Shown here: positions 9,469 through 18,710 of the stretch, piece by piece
How positions within the stretch are numbered: the first letter of the stretch is position 1
Layout: each line of letters opens with the position of its first letter
Source: Galerina marginata
Lineage: Eukaryota > Basidiomycota > Agaricomycetes > Agaricales > Galerinaceae
NCBI GenBank assembly: GCA_023014335.1
Contig: JAECYW010000022.1
Span: 558,001-622,000 of the forward strand
Length of the DNA: 64,000 bases
Reading direction: 5' to 3'
The notes under the pieces: model-generated
Databases searched by the model: none
What the model saw: only the letters and a program-made list of their open reading frames with translations
What the model was told of the DNA's origin: nothing
Made by a program: the position numbers and the translations under genes

Positions 9469-11526
9469 GAATGCCGATCCGCTTTCAATTCTCTCAAGAA
9501 GTCCTTCACGTCCGCTCCGGTACTTACGCACTGGATCCCGGACAGACCAATTATCGTGGAGACCGACGCTTCCGACTACGCTCTCGCTGCTATTCTTTCC
9601 ATCCAATTACCGGACGAAACCATCCACCCGGTCGCCTTCCACTCCCGCTCATTCCAAGGAGCGGAACTCAATTACGACGTTCATGACAAGGAACTCCTTG
9701 CAATCTACGAAGCCTTCCGCGTCTGGCGTCACTACCTCAAAGGTTCCGGTACACCAATCGACGTCGTTACCGATCACAAGAACTTGGAATATTTCGCAAC
9801 TACCAAGTTACTTACCCGACGTCAGGCTCGATGGTCCGAATTCCTTTCCCAATTCAACCTCATCATCCGTTTCCGTCCCGGAAAGCTTGGTACCAAACCC
9901 GACTCTCTTACTCGTCGCGGTACCCCTAAAGAGGGAGGTACCGACTCCGAGAATCCGATGAACTTCCGTCCAATATTCACCCAAGAACAGCTTTCAGCGT
10001 CGCTCCGCGCCACTTCTTTAATTGCCCCGGCTCTCCGTGCATCCGCCTCCATGGACTTTGACCAATTACACACCGACATCCTTTCCGCACTTCCTTCCGA
10101 CCCGGTCGCTGCAAAGCACCTCCCAACCCCTTCCCTTCCGCGCTGGACAGTCGACGAGCAAGGCTTCCTTAGACTGGATGGTCGCATCTACGTTCCGGAC
10201 TCGGGCGACCTTCGACTCCGAGTCCTGCAGTACAAACACGACCACCCGCTTTCCGGTCACTTCGGAGTCAACAAAACCCTTGCTCTCATCCGACGTGAAT
10301 ACGTCTGGCCAAAACTCCGTTCCTTCGTCAAGGATTTTTGCACATCTTGCACTACGTGTAAAAGATCCAAGACACCGCGTCATAAGCCTTACGGATTCCT
10401 CAAACAACTTCCGGTTCCGCCTCGTCCCTGGGACTCGATTTCCATGGATTTCATTGAGGTCCTTCCGGACTCCAATGGCTACAACGCGATTCTCGTCATC
10501 ATTGACCGCCTTTCAAAGCAAGGCATTTTCATTCCGTGCAACAGCACAATCACCTCTCCCGAGCTCGCAAAGCTCTTCGTTCTCCATGTCTTTTCCAAGC
10601 ACGGTGTTCCAACACACGTCACCTCGGATCGGGGACCCGAATTCGTCTCGCGCTTCTTCCGAAGTCTCGGAGTCGCGCTCGGGATGACCCTCCATTTTAC
10701 CTCGGGTTACCATCCGGAAGGAGACGGCCAAACGGAACGCGCCAATCAAACACTCGAACAGTACATTCGGATCTACTGCAATTATCAACAAAGCAATTGG
10801 GCGGATCTCCTTCCGCTTGCGGAATTCGCCTACAACAACGCTCCGAGTGCTACTACCGGTGTCTCACCGTTCTTCGCAAATAAAGGCTACCACCCGGGAC
10901 TTGCAGTACACCCGGAACGCGATCTCGCTTCTCATCAAGCTCGCGAATACGCTGTCGACCTCGACGAACTTCACCAATTCCTCCGCGACGAAATGTCAGC
11001 TGCTCAAAAGCGCTACCAAGGTCCGGCCGACCTTCGTCGTTCCGCGCCACCGGAATTCAAAGTCGGTCAACAGGTTTTCGTTAAAGCTAAGTTCATCCGC
11101 ACTACTCGTCCCACTCCGAAGTTTTCCGAAAAATATCACGGTCCTTTTGAAATCATTGCCCATCCTTCTACCCTTTCATTTACACTCTGTCTTCCGGACT
11201 CTATGCGGACTATTCACCCTGTTTTTCATGTTTCCATGCTTGAACCGTACGTACCATCTTCCATTCCGAACCGTGTCTTGCCTCCGCCGCCACCGATTGA
11301 AGTAGACGGTGAAGAACGTTTTGAAATCACGGAAGTCCTAGACTCCAAGATAGACAAGCGCTTCCGAGTTAAACTCCGTTACTACGTCCGGTGGGCAGGA
11401 TACGAGGGCACTTCGGAAGAATATTCCTGGCTCGGAGCAGATGATGCAATCGGAGGGGCTCAGGAGGCCATCGATGATTTTCATCGTGACTATCCTAACA
11501 AACCGGGCCCACTGGCTGATCTCTGA
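9466..11526 (+). CDS. pol: Pol part 2: RNase H, integrase, chromodomain
   Basis: Continuation of pol in another frame, from about SAFNSLKKSF onward; it has no start codon of its own. RNase H carries ETDASDYALAAIL. Integrase has an HHCC finger (HPLSGHFGVNKT, then CTSCTTCKRSK) and a DDE core (SMDFIEVLPDSNGYNAILVI, then TSDRGPEFVSRFF and the glutamate in DGQTERANQTLEQY). A GPF-type module (KYHGPFEIIAHP) follows, then a C-terminal chromodomain (YVRWAGYEGTSEEYSWL). Chromodomains of this position guide integration to modified chromatin in related elements. The frame ends at 11526, 197 bp short of the tail of the antisense gene. Confidence 0.92.
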   Translation, partial: SECRSAFNSLKKSFTSAPVLTHWIPDRPIIVETDASDYALAAILSIQLPDETIHPVAFHSRSFQGAELNYDVHDKELLAIYEAFRVWRHYLKGSGTPIDVVTDHKNLEYFATTKLLTRRQARWSEFLSQFNLIIRFRPGKLGTKPDSLTRRGTPKEGGTDSENPMNFRPIFTQEQLSASLRATSLIAPALRASASMDFDQLHTDILSALPSDPVAAKHLPTPSLPRWTVDEQGFLRLDGRIYVPDSGDLRLRVLQYKHDHPLSGHFGVNKTLALIRREYVWPKLRSFVKDFCTSCTTCKRSKTPRHKPYGFLKQLPVPPRPWDSISMDFIEVLPDSNGYNAILVIIDRLSKQGIFIPCNSTITSPELAKLFVLHVFSKHGVPTHVTSDRGPEFVSRFFRSLGVALGMTLHFTSGYHPEGDGQTERANQTLEQYIRIYCNYQQSNWADLLPLAEFAYNNAPSATTGVSPFFANKGYHPGLAVHPERDLASHQAREYAVDLDELHQFLRDEMSAAQKRYQGPADLRRSAPPEFKVGQQVFVKAKFIRTTRPTPKFSEKYHGPFEIIAHPSTLSFTLCLPDSMRTIHPVFHVSMLEPYVPSSIPNRVLPPPPPIEVDGEERFEITEVLDSKIDKRFRVKLRYYVRWAGYEGTSEEYSWLGADDAIGGAQEAIDDFHRDYPNKPGPLADL

Positions 11527-11723
11527 TCCAGGTTATTCAATTTTTCCTCTTCTTTTTCGTTCTTGTTCTTTCCGATAATTCCCGGAACGGTTTCCGCCTC
11601 TTTCCTTTTCTTGTTTACTTGTCATTTTCATCTTCCTTATCACACAATTTCCGAACAACGACCAAAAAAATTTATTTTATGATACAAAAATTTTTTTTTA
11701 GGAGGGAGGTGGGCGCCGTGGAC

Positions 11724-13242
11724 TTAATCGTCGCCTCCCGGACCTTCACCACCCTCATGATCCTCCTCATCCCCTTCATCACTTTCCTCCCCATCCCCTT
11801 CTCCACTCGCCTGACTCGATGGGATCCCAGATCCCGACGCGACTCCGAACCCGCTTCCCGACGCGACACCACTTTCCGAGCCGACACCACTTCCCGACGC
11901 AACACCGCTGCCCGACGCAACACCGCTTCCCGAGGCCGTTCCAGCTCCCGACCCGACCAGACTTTCGGATGCCTCGATCTCCTCTTGTTTCGCTTGACGA
12001 GTTCGTCCGTGTGTCCGAGGGGGTTCCGGGGGCAAAACGTTATCCTCGTCCATGAAACCCAGCCACCCCATCGGAGGCCTCGCAATCCCGGAATCATCTC
12101 CACCTGCTTGACGAAGCAGCGCCCTCAGCAACCGGTTCTGCTCGACAGCCAACAGCATGTTGGCGCGATGAACCCGAGCCTGCTCCACGAGATCCTCCCG
12201 CATTTCGTCCAACTGGCTCCAAACGTCGTTGAAACCGGTGTTCATTCCGATGGCGGCATTTCCGACGGACGCCTGTAAAGTCTCCATGGCCCGGACGACG
12301 TTGTTGTTGGAGTCGATCATATGATCGGTCGTCGGATGATCCTCGTCCGTCTCTTCCGGAGTTTGACTCCTCGGTCTGCGCATTCGGGGGCGTAAGGCGC
12401 CTTGGCTTTGTCCGGACCTGTTTCCGACGGACGACTCGACGACAGAGGGAGCATCGTGCTCCTCCTTGACCTTCTTCTTCCGGGGGGGCTTTTCTTCGTC
12501 ACCCGGACGGCGGCACCTCAGTTTCTTTGACGTGCAATAGTCGCAGGCATGGGCACCCTTGCCACTCGGACGTTCGGTCATACAAGTAATCTTCTCCCCG
12601 ACACAGCGATAGCAAGGGGCGCGATTTGGGGCGGCGTCGGATTTCTTCGTCCCACGTTTCCGCTTCCTCGGAGCCTCGGGCCCGGAAACGATTTCGATCT
12701 CGGGGTCGACGGTTGTGGCTACAAGTTTTTCAACACAACTTAAAGGCAAAGGAATTTTGCTACTCACCTTTACCCTTTCCCTTCCGAGCCCGCGGAGTCT
12801 CTTCCGCGTCCTGCTCCCTCTCACCATCCTCCGGCGGATCCATCTCGACATCTTGCTCCTCGGGGGCGGATGACGACGCTACCCGGCGCTCTTCCGCAGC
12901 TCGTCGCGACGCCTCTACACGATCCATCCGCTCCTTTTCCACGGCCCTTTGACGTTCCTCCTCCTCCTCCTTCCGACGCGCCTCAGCCTCGATCCGAGCC
13001 CGCTCCTCCTCTTCGACCTTGCGAAGTCGTTCCGCCTCCACCCGAGCCCGTTCCGCTTCTTCAGCACGACGACGAACTTCTTCCGCTTTCCGAGCCTCAG
13101 CTGCCGCGATCCGAGTCTGAAACTCGAGACGCCTTTTTTCCGTTTCCGCCTTAAGGCGTTCGTCCTCGAGTTCTGCTTCCCGACGGAGAAGGGCGATTTC
13201 GTCCTCATCGACTTCCATGTTCTTGTTGGCAGGGGACGACAT
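11724..13242 (-). CDS. Antisense accessory gene inside the LTR element (coiled coil plus Cys-rich domain)
   Basis: Two exons, 13242-12768 and 12718-11724, separated by a 49-bp GT-AG intron, give 489 residues. Residues about 10-130 are a long charged Glu/Arg/Ala coiled coil. After a basic KGKGK junction comes a cysteine-rich segment around residues 180-225 (CYRCVGEKITC, then CDYCTSKKLRC) followed by basic PPRKKKVK. It resembles the paired C-x2-C clusters of fungal DNA-binding proteins, but I cannot assign it to Zn2Cys6. Later parts are a helical region (NRLLRALLRQAGG), then Gly-Ser repeats and an acidic tail. The start is at 13242 because an ATG there precedes the coiled coil. Transcription would begin in or beside the 3' LTR and converge on pol. 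Function is unknown; regulation of the element is inference. Confidence 0.8.
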
Positions 13243-13373
13243 TGCGGGGAGAATAAAAGGGTGGGAACAATTTTTCACAAGAACCCGCCATCTTATACCC
13301 GAAGGAACAAACAAGCACATACGGAGCTTAAATTCGGAATCAACGAGGTCATGTGGCTTCAAGGGTTCAGCCA

Positions 13374-13384
13374 TAAGAGGGAGG
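13374..13384 (+). promoter_or_regulatory. Polypurine tract
   Basis: AAGAGGGAGG, followed by TAC, immediately precedes the 3' LTR. This is the expected plus-strand primer position. Confidence 0.6.
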
Positions 13385-13387
13385 TAC

Positions 13388-13914
13388 TGTCAAGATCCGA
13401 TCCTAAGTCCAATCTTTCCGAGGTTTCGTTCCGATGCATCCGAGCTTCCGAACGGAAAGGTGGACATATTCCTTTCCGTTCCGCATCTCGGATGTGTTGT
13501 GTTTCCCACACTCATCCTCATGTTATCCGCGTGTTGGTAGGCATCAGCTCCCGAGGCTTCTTTCCGCAGCACATCTTACCGAGGTCTCCCCGAGTTTCGG
13601 AGTTGCGGAGTTGGGCACAACTCCGCCCTTATATTTAAGGACTTGTAATTACGACTTAGATCTTCAGTCTGAATATTAGTTTATCCACCCGCATTGCCTT
13701 GACATCTTATCGCTCTCAATACATCTAAGTCGTTCACTTCCGAGACACGCCTTAGGGCGAGGTGCTGACCCTCCGGTCTCCCGACCATAAATTGGGGCAC
13801 GTCGTTAGGCTAGGCACAGTTCATAGCTGAGGCCAAAGCCCTGTCCGTCCGGTTCCGCGTTCCGCGTTTCCGTCGGAACTTCGGATCCTCGGAACGTCGG
13901 ACGCAGTCTTAACA
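13388..13914 (+). repeat. 3' LTR
   Basis: 527 bp, identical by eye to the 5' LTR, and followed by the CCTTG target duplication at 13915-13919. Confidence 0.95.
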
Positions 13915-13919
13915 CCTTG

Positions 13920-14463
13920 CGTCGAGCATAAGAAAAACTGACTTACGGTACGGCAACGGCAGCCCCGTAGGGTACCCGGCCTCGATTAATAATAAAAGTG
14001 ACTCCTTCTCGTTAGTAATTTAACGGTTCTTATATGTTGACTTGTCTTCAAATTCTAGATTTAACACAATCCCTCTACCCTTGTATAAATCTGTCGCGTT
14101 TTATTGAAACTGCGAAGTCGTCCGAAACTTCTTCTTGCAGTTTGATCAGTTGCTGTAAGTACGTCCAGTCTACTGTTTAGCCCACATAATCTCCACATCA
14201 TCCGTGCGTTTTAGTCAAGTTGGGCGGGTCAGCGACATGTTTGTCTTCCCCAGCCGAGTGTTCTCCCTCGAAGAGATCCGACTGCTTGGACGGCTGAGTG
14301 ACTCTCCAAACATATCCTACCAGTTGGTCTTGACCCGTCTTCTCAGCTCTAACAATCTCGACCTCCATTCTGCATGATGCAGCTGTGTTATCACGTGCTT
14401 CCCCTCCCATATAAAGCTGCAAAGAATTTACTTTCCGACCGACATCCCTTTGTCCTGTTCAAC
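13920..14463. other. Intergenic, upstream region of NPL-2
   Basis: Holds the probable promoter of the NPL-2 gene. I see no clear TATA box and no repeat. Confidence 0.4.
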
Positions 14464-15418
14464 ATGCATTCCAAAGGCTTCTGGTGGTGTCCCAATTTTT
14501 TTCGTCGTTTTTCTTCCTCATAATTATCTGCTTTCAGGAGCATCACGATACAGTCAGATGAGATCTTGACCGTCACGCCTGGTGCACCTATGCGACTTTC
14601 AAATGTCGCTACCGATTGCTCAATCTCCGACTCCCGGAATCGCAGCACGCTCGAGCTGAAGTTTGCCCCCAGGGGCACTACGAGAAAGATAGCAGCCATA
14701 GTAGGCTCCTTTGTGGAAAGTCATGTCAGTTGATCAGCACCATCCTTTGTCTCTCTCTCTAACCGGCCTCTTTCTTGATTCCTAGCAGTACACTAATGTC
14801 CTCATTTGTGACATTTTACTGGAAGCGGGTGAATCGTATACATTTCAGACTTACGGTGAAAAGTACTATACCATTTTTGTGTCCATCCTTGCTTCTTTGC
14901 TAATAGCCATCACTAGTACTCTCCACCTTAGTGGCAATTTTCTCGGTAAATTCAGGTTTTTGTATTCGAAATGATATTAAGCATCTTTGTCACAGATGTC
15001 GACGGCTTAGTAGAAGAAACAAAAACCATTTCAGAGGCGAAATTTAATGTACAACTTCAAAAACCTCCTGTTGCTGTAGCGTGAGCGCAAACCATCACGA
15101 TTCTGCACAAATTTGAATATGTTCTTGACAGATCGACACCAGTTGCCTCTCAGGGAGCGTCCTGTTAGTTCTTTTTGATTGTGTCACATTCGCCAGTTCA
15201 CGTATGTCTCATTTCTAGCAAGCAACCTTCACTATGCGGCTTCGGCTTCAGGGTCAACCTCAGTCAAGAATAAAACGACTAGTGGAAAGAAGAAACTGGA
15301 ACCCGAGCCTTCCGACGCTAGCATCACCACCACCGCCTCAACTGAAGATGGTTCAGATTCTGATGATTCCGACACTCCGCCAGCAGAGTCAAGGAGGAAA
15401 GGGAAGGGTAGGGAGTGA
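14464..15418 (+). CDS. Nucleoplasmin-like (NPL) domain protein without FKBP domain (NPL-2)
   Basis: Seven exons: 14464-14483, 14538-14712, 14786-14862, 14917-14945, 14996-15080, 15132-15163 and 15219-15418. They join in phase to 205 residues. The NPL domain reads GFWSITIQSDEILTVTPGAP near the start, then STLELKF, DILLEAGESYTFQ and the diagnostic closing motif GENTLHLSGNF. The tail has a Lys-rich stretch (TSGKKKLEPEP), an acidic Ser/Asp run (EDGSDSDDSD) and a basic end, which suggests a nuclear chaperone-like protein. There is no isomerase domain. The end of exon 2 could instead be 14700; both fit the phase. The 29-nt exon encoding the last strand is shared with NPL-1, so the two are paralogues. 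They are divergently oriented, with the PP1 relic and the LTR element between them. Confidence 0.78.
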
Positions 15419-15639
15419 TAACAGACAGTGGAACTTGGGAAATATCTGAAGGACAAGGCTCTGATTAAATCTGTGTTCTGTACTGCCTGAAATACACAAT
15501 GATTCAGCGCAGAGAGACGTCATTAACGAAAAGCACACTAATTCCTAGACTCACTGACAATATTGTGTCCAACAGAGGAAATTACATATTACACATAGCA
15601 GACGAGCATCCAAGAAAAACTTCTGCACCATTAATCGGT
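15419..15639. other. Short intergenic spacer
   Basis: Downstream region of NPL-2, followed by the start of repeat-family sequence. Nothing else is seen. Confidence 0.4.
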
Positions 15640-16620
15640 AATTGGAGTAGATAAGATACCAATAAGGGTACTTAGAAAGATTGAAACTATCGACTTGGCA
15701 ATTCGTAGAGTACCAGATTTTGAGTACATGATTCAGATACAGCCAATGTACAAGTCTGATGAGAGACATCAGAATACGAAGGAAGCAAAAACGAGTTGAT
15801 GCCACGAGCTTACCAACCAGTCGAAATGCGGGCCAACAGGCACAGACAGCCAGACGGCGATGCCCGCCTTGTGATCAACACACAAAGTATACGCGGTGGT
15901 TGAAAAGGTCGCGGCGCGGTCAGGATCCATCCGGATCCATGGTCGCTGATGGAAAGTCATGTAAGGAATCCACACGTTATCACAAAGGAATAGAACGACG
16001 AAGCATGCGCGGAGGTTCATGCGATATAAAAGGCCGCAACGCAGTCAGCGGCCCATCTGGATTCATGGGCCTTGGTAGCAAGTTATATAAGGAATCCATG
16101 GAATCTGCCTGGAATTCAGAGGCATACGCCGAGTCAAAAGAGAATACACGGGGCTATGACGCGAGGATGGACATTGGTGGAAGGATGGCAGTGATCTGCC
16201 GAAGGTGTCCAGTATATATGTGTTGTGGGGGTTTCGGAAATAAAATTGGCTGGAAACAGGTCGACCGATGGGTGGAAAATCAATGGAATGCGTAGAATGC
16301 GAGATAGAACCTCAAGCATGTTAGAGAGCGAAAGTACGGAATCCTGATGGATTCCAGGAGGTCGAAACAGAAAGAAGGGACGGCGTCGAGTCAATTGTTA
16401 GAAAGAAGCAACGAACGGCCGGTCATTTACCTGATGAAAGGTTCGGAGGATATATGAGAACATAAGTTTTGCGCATACAGAACAGAAACGTACATCTTTT
16501 CGTTCTGAGCTCCAGGTCGAACCAGGCAGCTAAATCGTCTCATCATTTTGAGATGCGACGGATGAATTGAAAGATTGGGCAATGAATATAACCCAGCCGG
16601 AACAACAGTGTCCACGTAAG
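15640..16620 (-). repeat. Inverted copy of module E of the large modular repeat family
   Basis: On the minus strand this stretch matches 20,205-21,000. About 550 bp (16,620 down to 16,080) is almost identical to 20,205-20,760, sharing for instance 'gaccggccgttcgttgctt'. The remainder is diverged. With its partner it makes a long inverted repeat around 3.6 kb of other repeat modules. The open frames in it have no consistent coding signal. Confidence 0.8.
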
Positions 16621-16701
16621 GACAGCAAGAAGAAGGGCGATAGGCGGCATCTGGATGGCGGTGAAGATGAATGTATACTGAATCCGACAGCCATAGTCTA
16701 T

Positions 16702-17330
16702 ATCTACGAGCTGAGAAAGGTGGGCATACGGCAATGTGGTCAGATGTTAAAAACTAAGATGGGGTCCATCACGGGCTTACTACTTGGAGTCATTGACCGT
16801 TCACTGTGGAAGGAGCACACATTAGGGCGATCGAAACACGAGCAACGTTGTCCCTGTGAAGACGAAGCTGAACTAACGAAAGTTGTGATTGCATAGCAGT
16901 ACTCACGAAATTAAAGCGAACGGAGTGCTTCTTGATATTAGGGACAAAGTTGACATCAGACAATCAGAGTCGAGTTGAAGCTTGAAGCCTTGTAGTCGAA
17001 GTTCGGAGACACCGAATTGAAGTTTCGAAATTAAGATAGAGATTGAGATCGAAGGTCCTAGCTAGGCTGAGTTTGGATTAAAGAGACGGGTCGAAGGCGA
17101 TGATCTCATCGCATGGCAGGTAAACGTAGAGTCTAGAGAAGTTCCTCAAGCCTTGTGACAAGTGACACACGTGACACGCTAGGGATGATGCGGAATCCAT
17201 CAAGTTCCTTGAAGTTCCTCTTGAACAGTAACTCTACACTCCTTCATTCCTTCATCGCTCAGCGGCACTGATGGCTAAATTCTGATGCACGGTTTACAAG
17301 TCAAATCAAGGGGGGAAGTATAACGCATGG
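16702..17330 (+). repeat. Module A (leader) of the modular repeat family, copy 1
   Basis: Matches 25,540-26,155 over its whole length with scattered differences (shared: cggcaatgt, gtcagatgttaaaaact, cgatcgaaacacgagcaa). Its last part, containing 'cacacgtgacacgcta' and 'ggatgatgcggaatccatca', recurs at about 37,345 and 41,980 in front of the arrays. No coding frame is conserved between copies. Confidence 0.85.
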
Positions 17331-18710
17331 CTGCGTACTTCATCTAGATATCCTCACGCATGGTATTGCGGGATGGATGTTTGACCTCTCTATGTTTGTT
17401 GGCAAGCGAATCCAAGGCCGACTGGGAGCGAACGAATTGCACGGAAATGATGAGGCGGCCAGGTTGAGGCGGCCAGGTTCTCGTACACGGATTGCAAGTC
17501 TATTCGAAGTCTAACGCATGGATGCGTACTTCGTCTAGATATCCTCACGCATGGTACTGCGGGTTGGATATCTATGTTTGTTGGCAAGCAAATCCAAGGC
17601 CGAGCGAATTACACGAATACGATGGGGCAGGCAGTGAGTCTAGCTTTCCTTTTTATTTTAGGAAGGTATCTCTGACCACTTGCCCTCAAGCATATCGTCT
17701 TGCCAATATTAGGACCGAGCCTTCAGCATCCACAGGATTTCAGGTTCGTGGTCTCTTCTCGCAGGTCACGTTGACATTCTTATGTATATGATTTCATGTT
17801 TAGGCGCTGCGCGGGCTGGATATCTATGTTCGTTAGCAGGCAAATCCAGGGCCGGGTTCTACGGATTGCAAGTCGATTCGAAGTCTAACGCATGGATGCG
17901 TACTTCGTCTAGATATCCTCACGCATGGTACTGCGGGCTGGATATCTATGTTTGTTGGCAAGCAAATCCAAGGCCGAGCGAATTGCACGAAAACGATGAG
18001 GCGGCCAGGTTCTCGTACAAGGATTTCAAGTCGATTCGAAGTCTAACGCATGGATGCGTACTTCGTCTAGATATCCTCACGCATGGTACTGCGGGTTGGA
18101 TATCTATGTTTGTTGGCAAGCAAATCCAAGGCCGAGCGAATTACACGAATACGATGGGGCAGCCAGTAAGTCTTGCTTTCCTTTTTTTTTTAGGAAGGGA
18201 TATCTGACCACTTGCCCTCAAGCATATCGTCTTGCCAATATTAGGACCGAGCCTTCAGCATCCACAGGATTTCAGGTTCGTGGTCTCTTCTCGCAGGTCA
18301 CGTTGACATTCTTATGTATATGATTTCATGTTTAGGCGCGGCGCGGGCTCGATATCTATGTTCGTTGGCAGGCAAATCCGGGGCCGGATTCTACGGATTG
18401 CGAGTCGATTCCAAGTCTGACGCATGGATGCGTGCTTCGTCTAGATATCCTCATGCATGGTACTGCGGGCTGGATATCTATGTTTGTTGGCAAGCAAATC
18501 CAAGGCCGAGCGAATTACACAAAAACGATGGGGCAGGCAGTGAGTCTAGCTTTCCTTTTTCTTAGGAAGGGATTTCTGACCACTTGCCCTCAAGCATATC
18601 GTCTTGCCAATATTAGGACCGAGCCTTCAGCATCCACAGGATTTCAGGTTTGTGGCCTCTTCTCGCAGGTCACGTTGACGTCCTTATGTATGTGATTTCA
18701 TGTTTAGGCG
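17330..18710 (+). repeat. Module B tandem array, copy 1
   Basis: Units of 161 bp alternate with longer units of about 370 bp. Each core carries two dyads: CGCATGGATGCG, and AGATATCC...GGATATCT with a 21-nt spacer (for example 17,537-17,573). Long units add an intron-like segment (cagtgagtctagctttcc to ttttagg) and a second one bounded by 'caggttcgtgg' and 'cgcaggtcacg'. The 161-bp period is not a multiple of three and the same DNA reads open in two frames, so I treat the open frames as non-coding. Arrays of the same kind lie at 26,155-27,250, 37,495-39,030 and 42,135-43,790. Confidence 0.85.

Larger units (their letters stand above)
5421..13914 (+). mobile_element. Ty3/Gypsy chromovirus-type LTR retrotransposon, full length
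   Basis: The element has 527-bp LTRs at 5421-5947 and 13388-13914 beginning TGTCAAG and ending CTTAACA. A 5-bp target duplication CCTTG flanks it at 5416-5420 and 13915-13919. Between the LTRs lie, in order, a self-complementary primer site, gag, protease, reverse transcriptase, RNase H, integrase with a C-terminal chromodomain, an antisense two-exon gene, and a purine tract. By eye the two LTRs show no difference, so insertion was recent. Even so, pol is interrupted by one frame break near 9465, so this copy probably depends on proteins from other copies. The chromodomain plus self-priming places it near the Tf1/sushi group. Confidence 0.95.

Noticed and set aside
7490..9961. Single 823-residue polyprotein starting at 7,490
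   Set aside because: The first part only overlaps gag in another frame and the last 160 residues are out-of-frame sequence after the pol frame break.
14391..14699. Minus-strand open frame of 102 residues that looks protein-like, extendable with a 49-bp intron into 14,198-14,422
   Set aside because: The plus strand of the same DNA encodes the NPL domain of NPL-2 with seven phase-consistent exons; the minus frame is its shadow.
17330..18710. CRISPR-like or centromeric satellite array
   Set aside because: Units are directly adjacent with no unique spacers, the arrays are short and always placed between modules A and C, and the sequence is eukaryotic.
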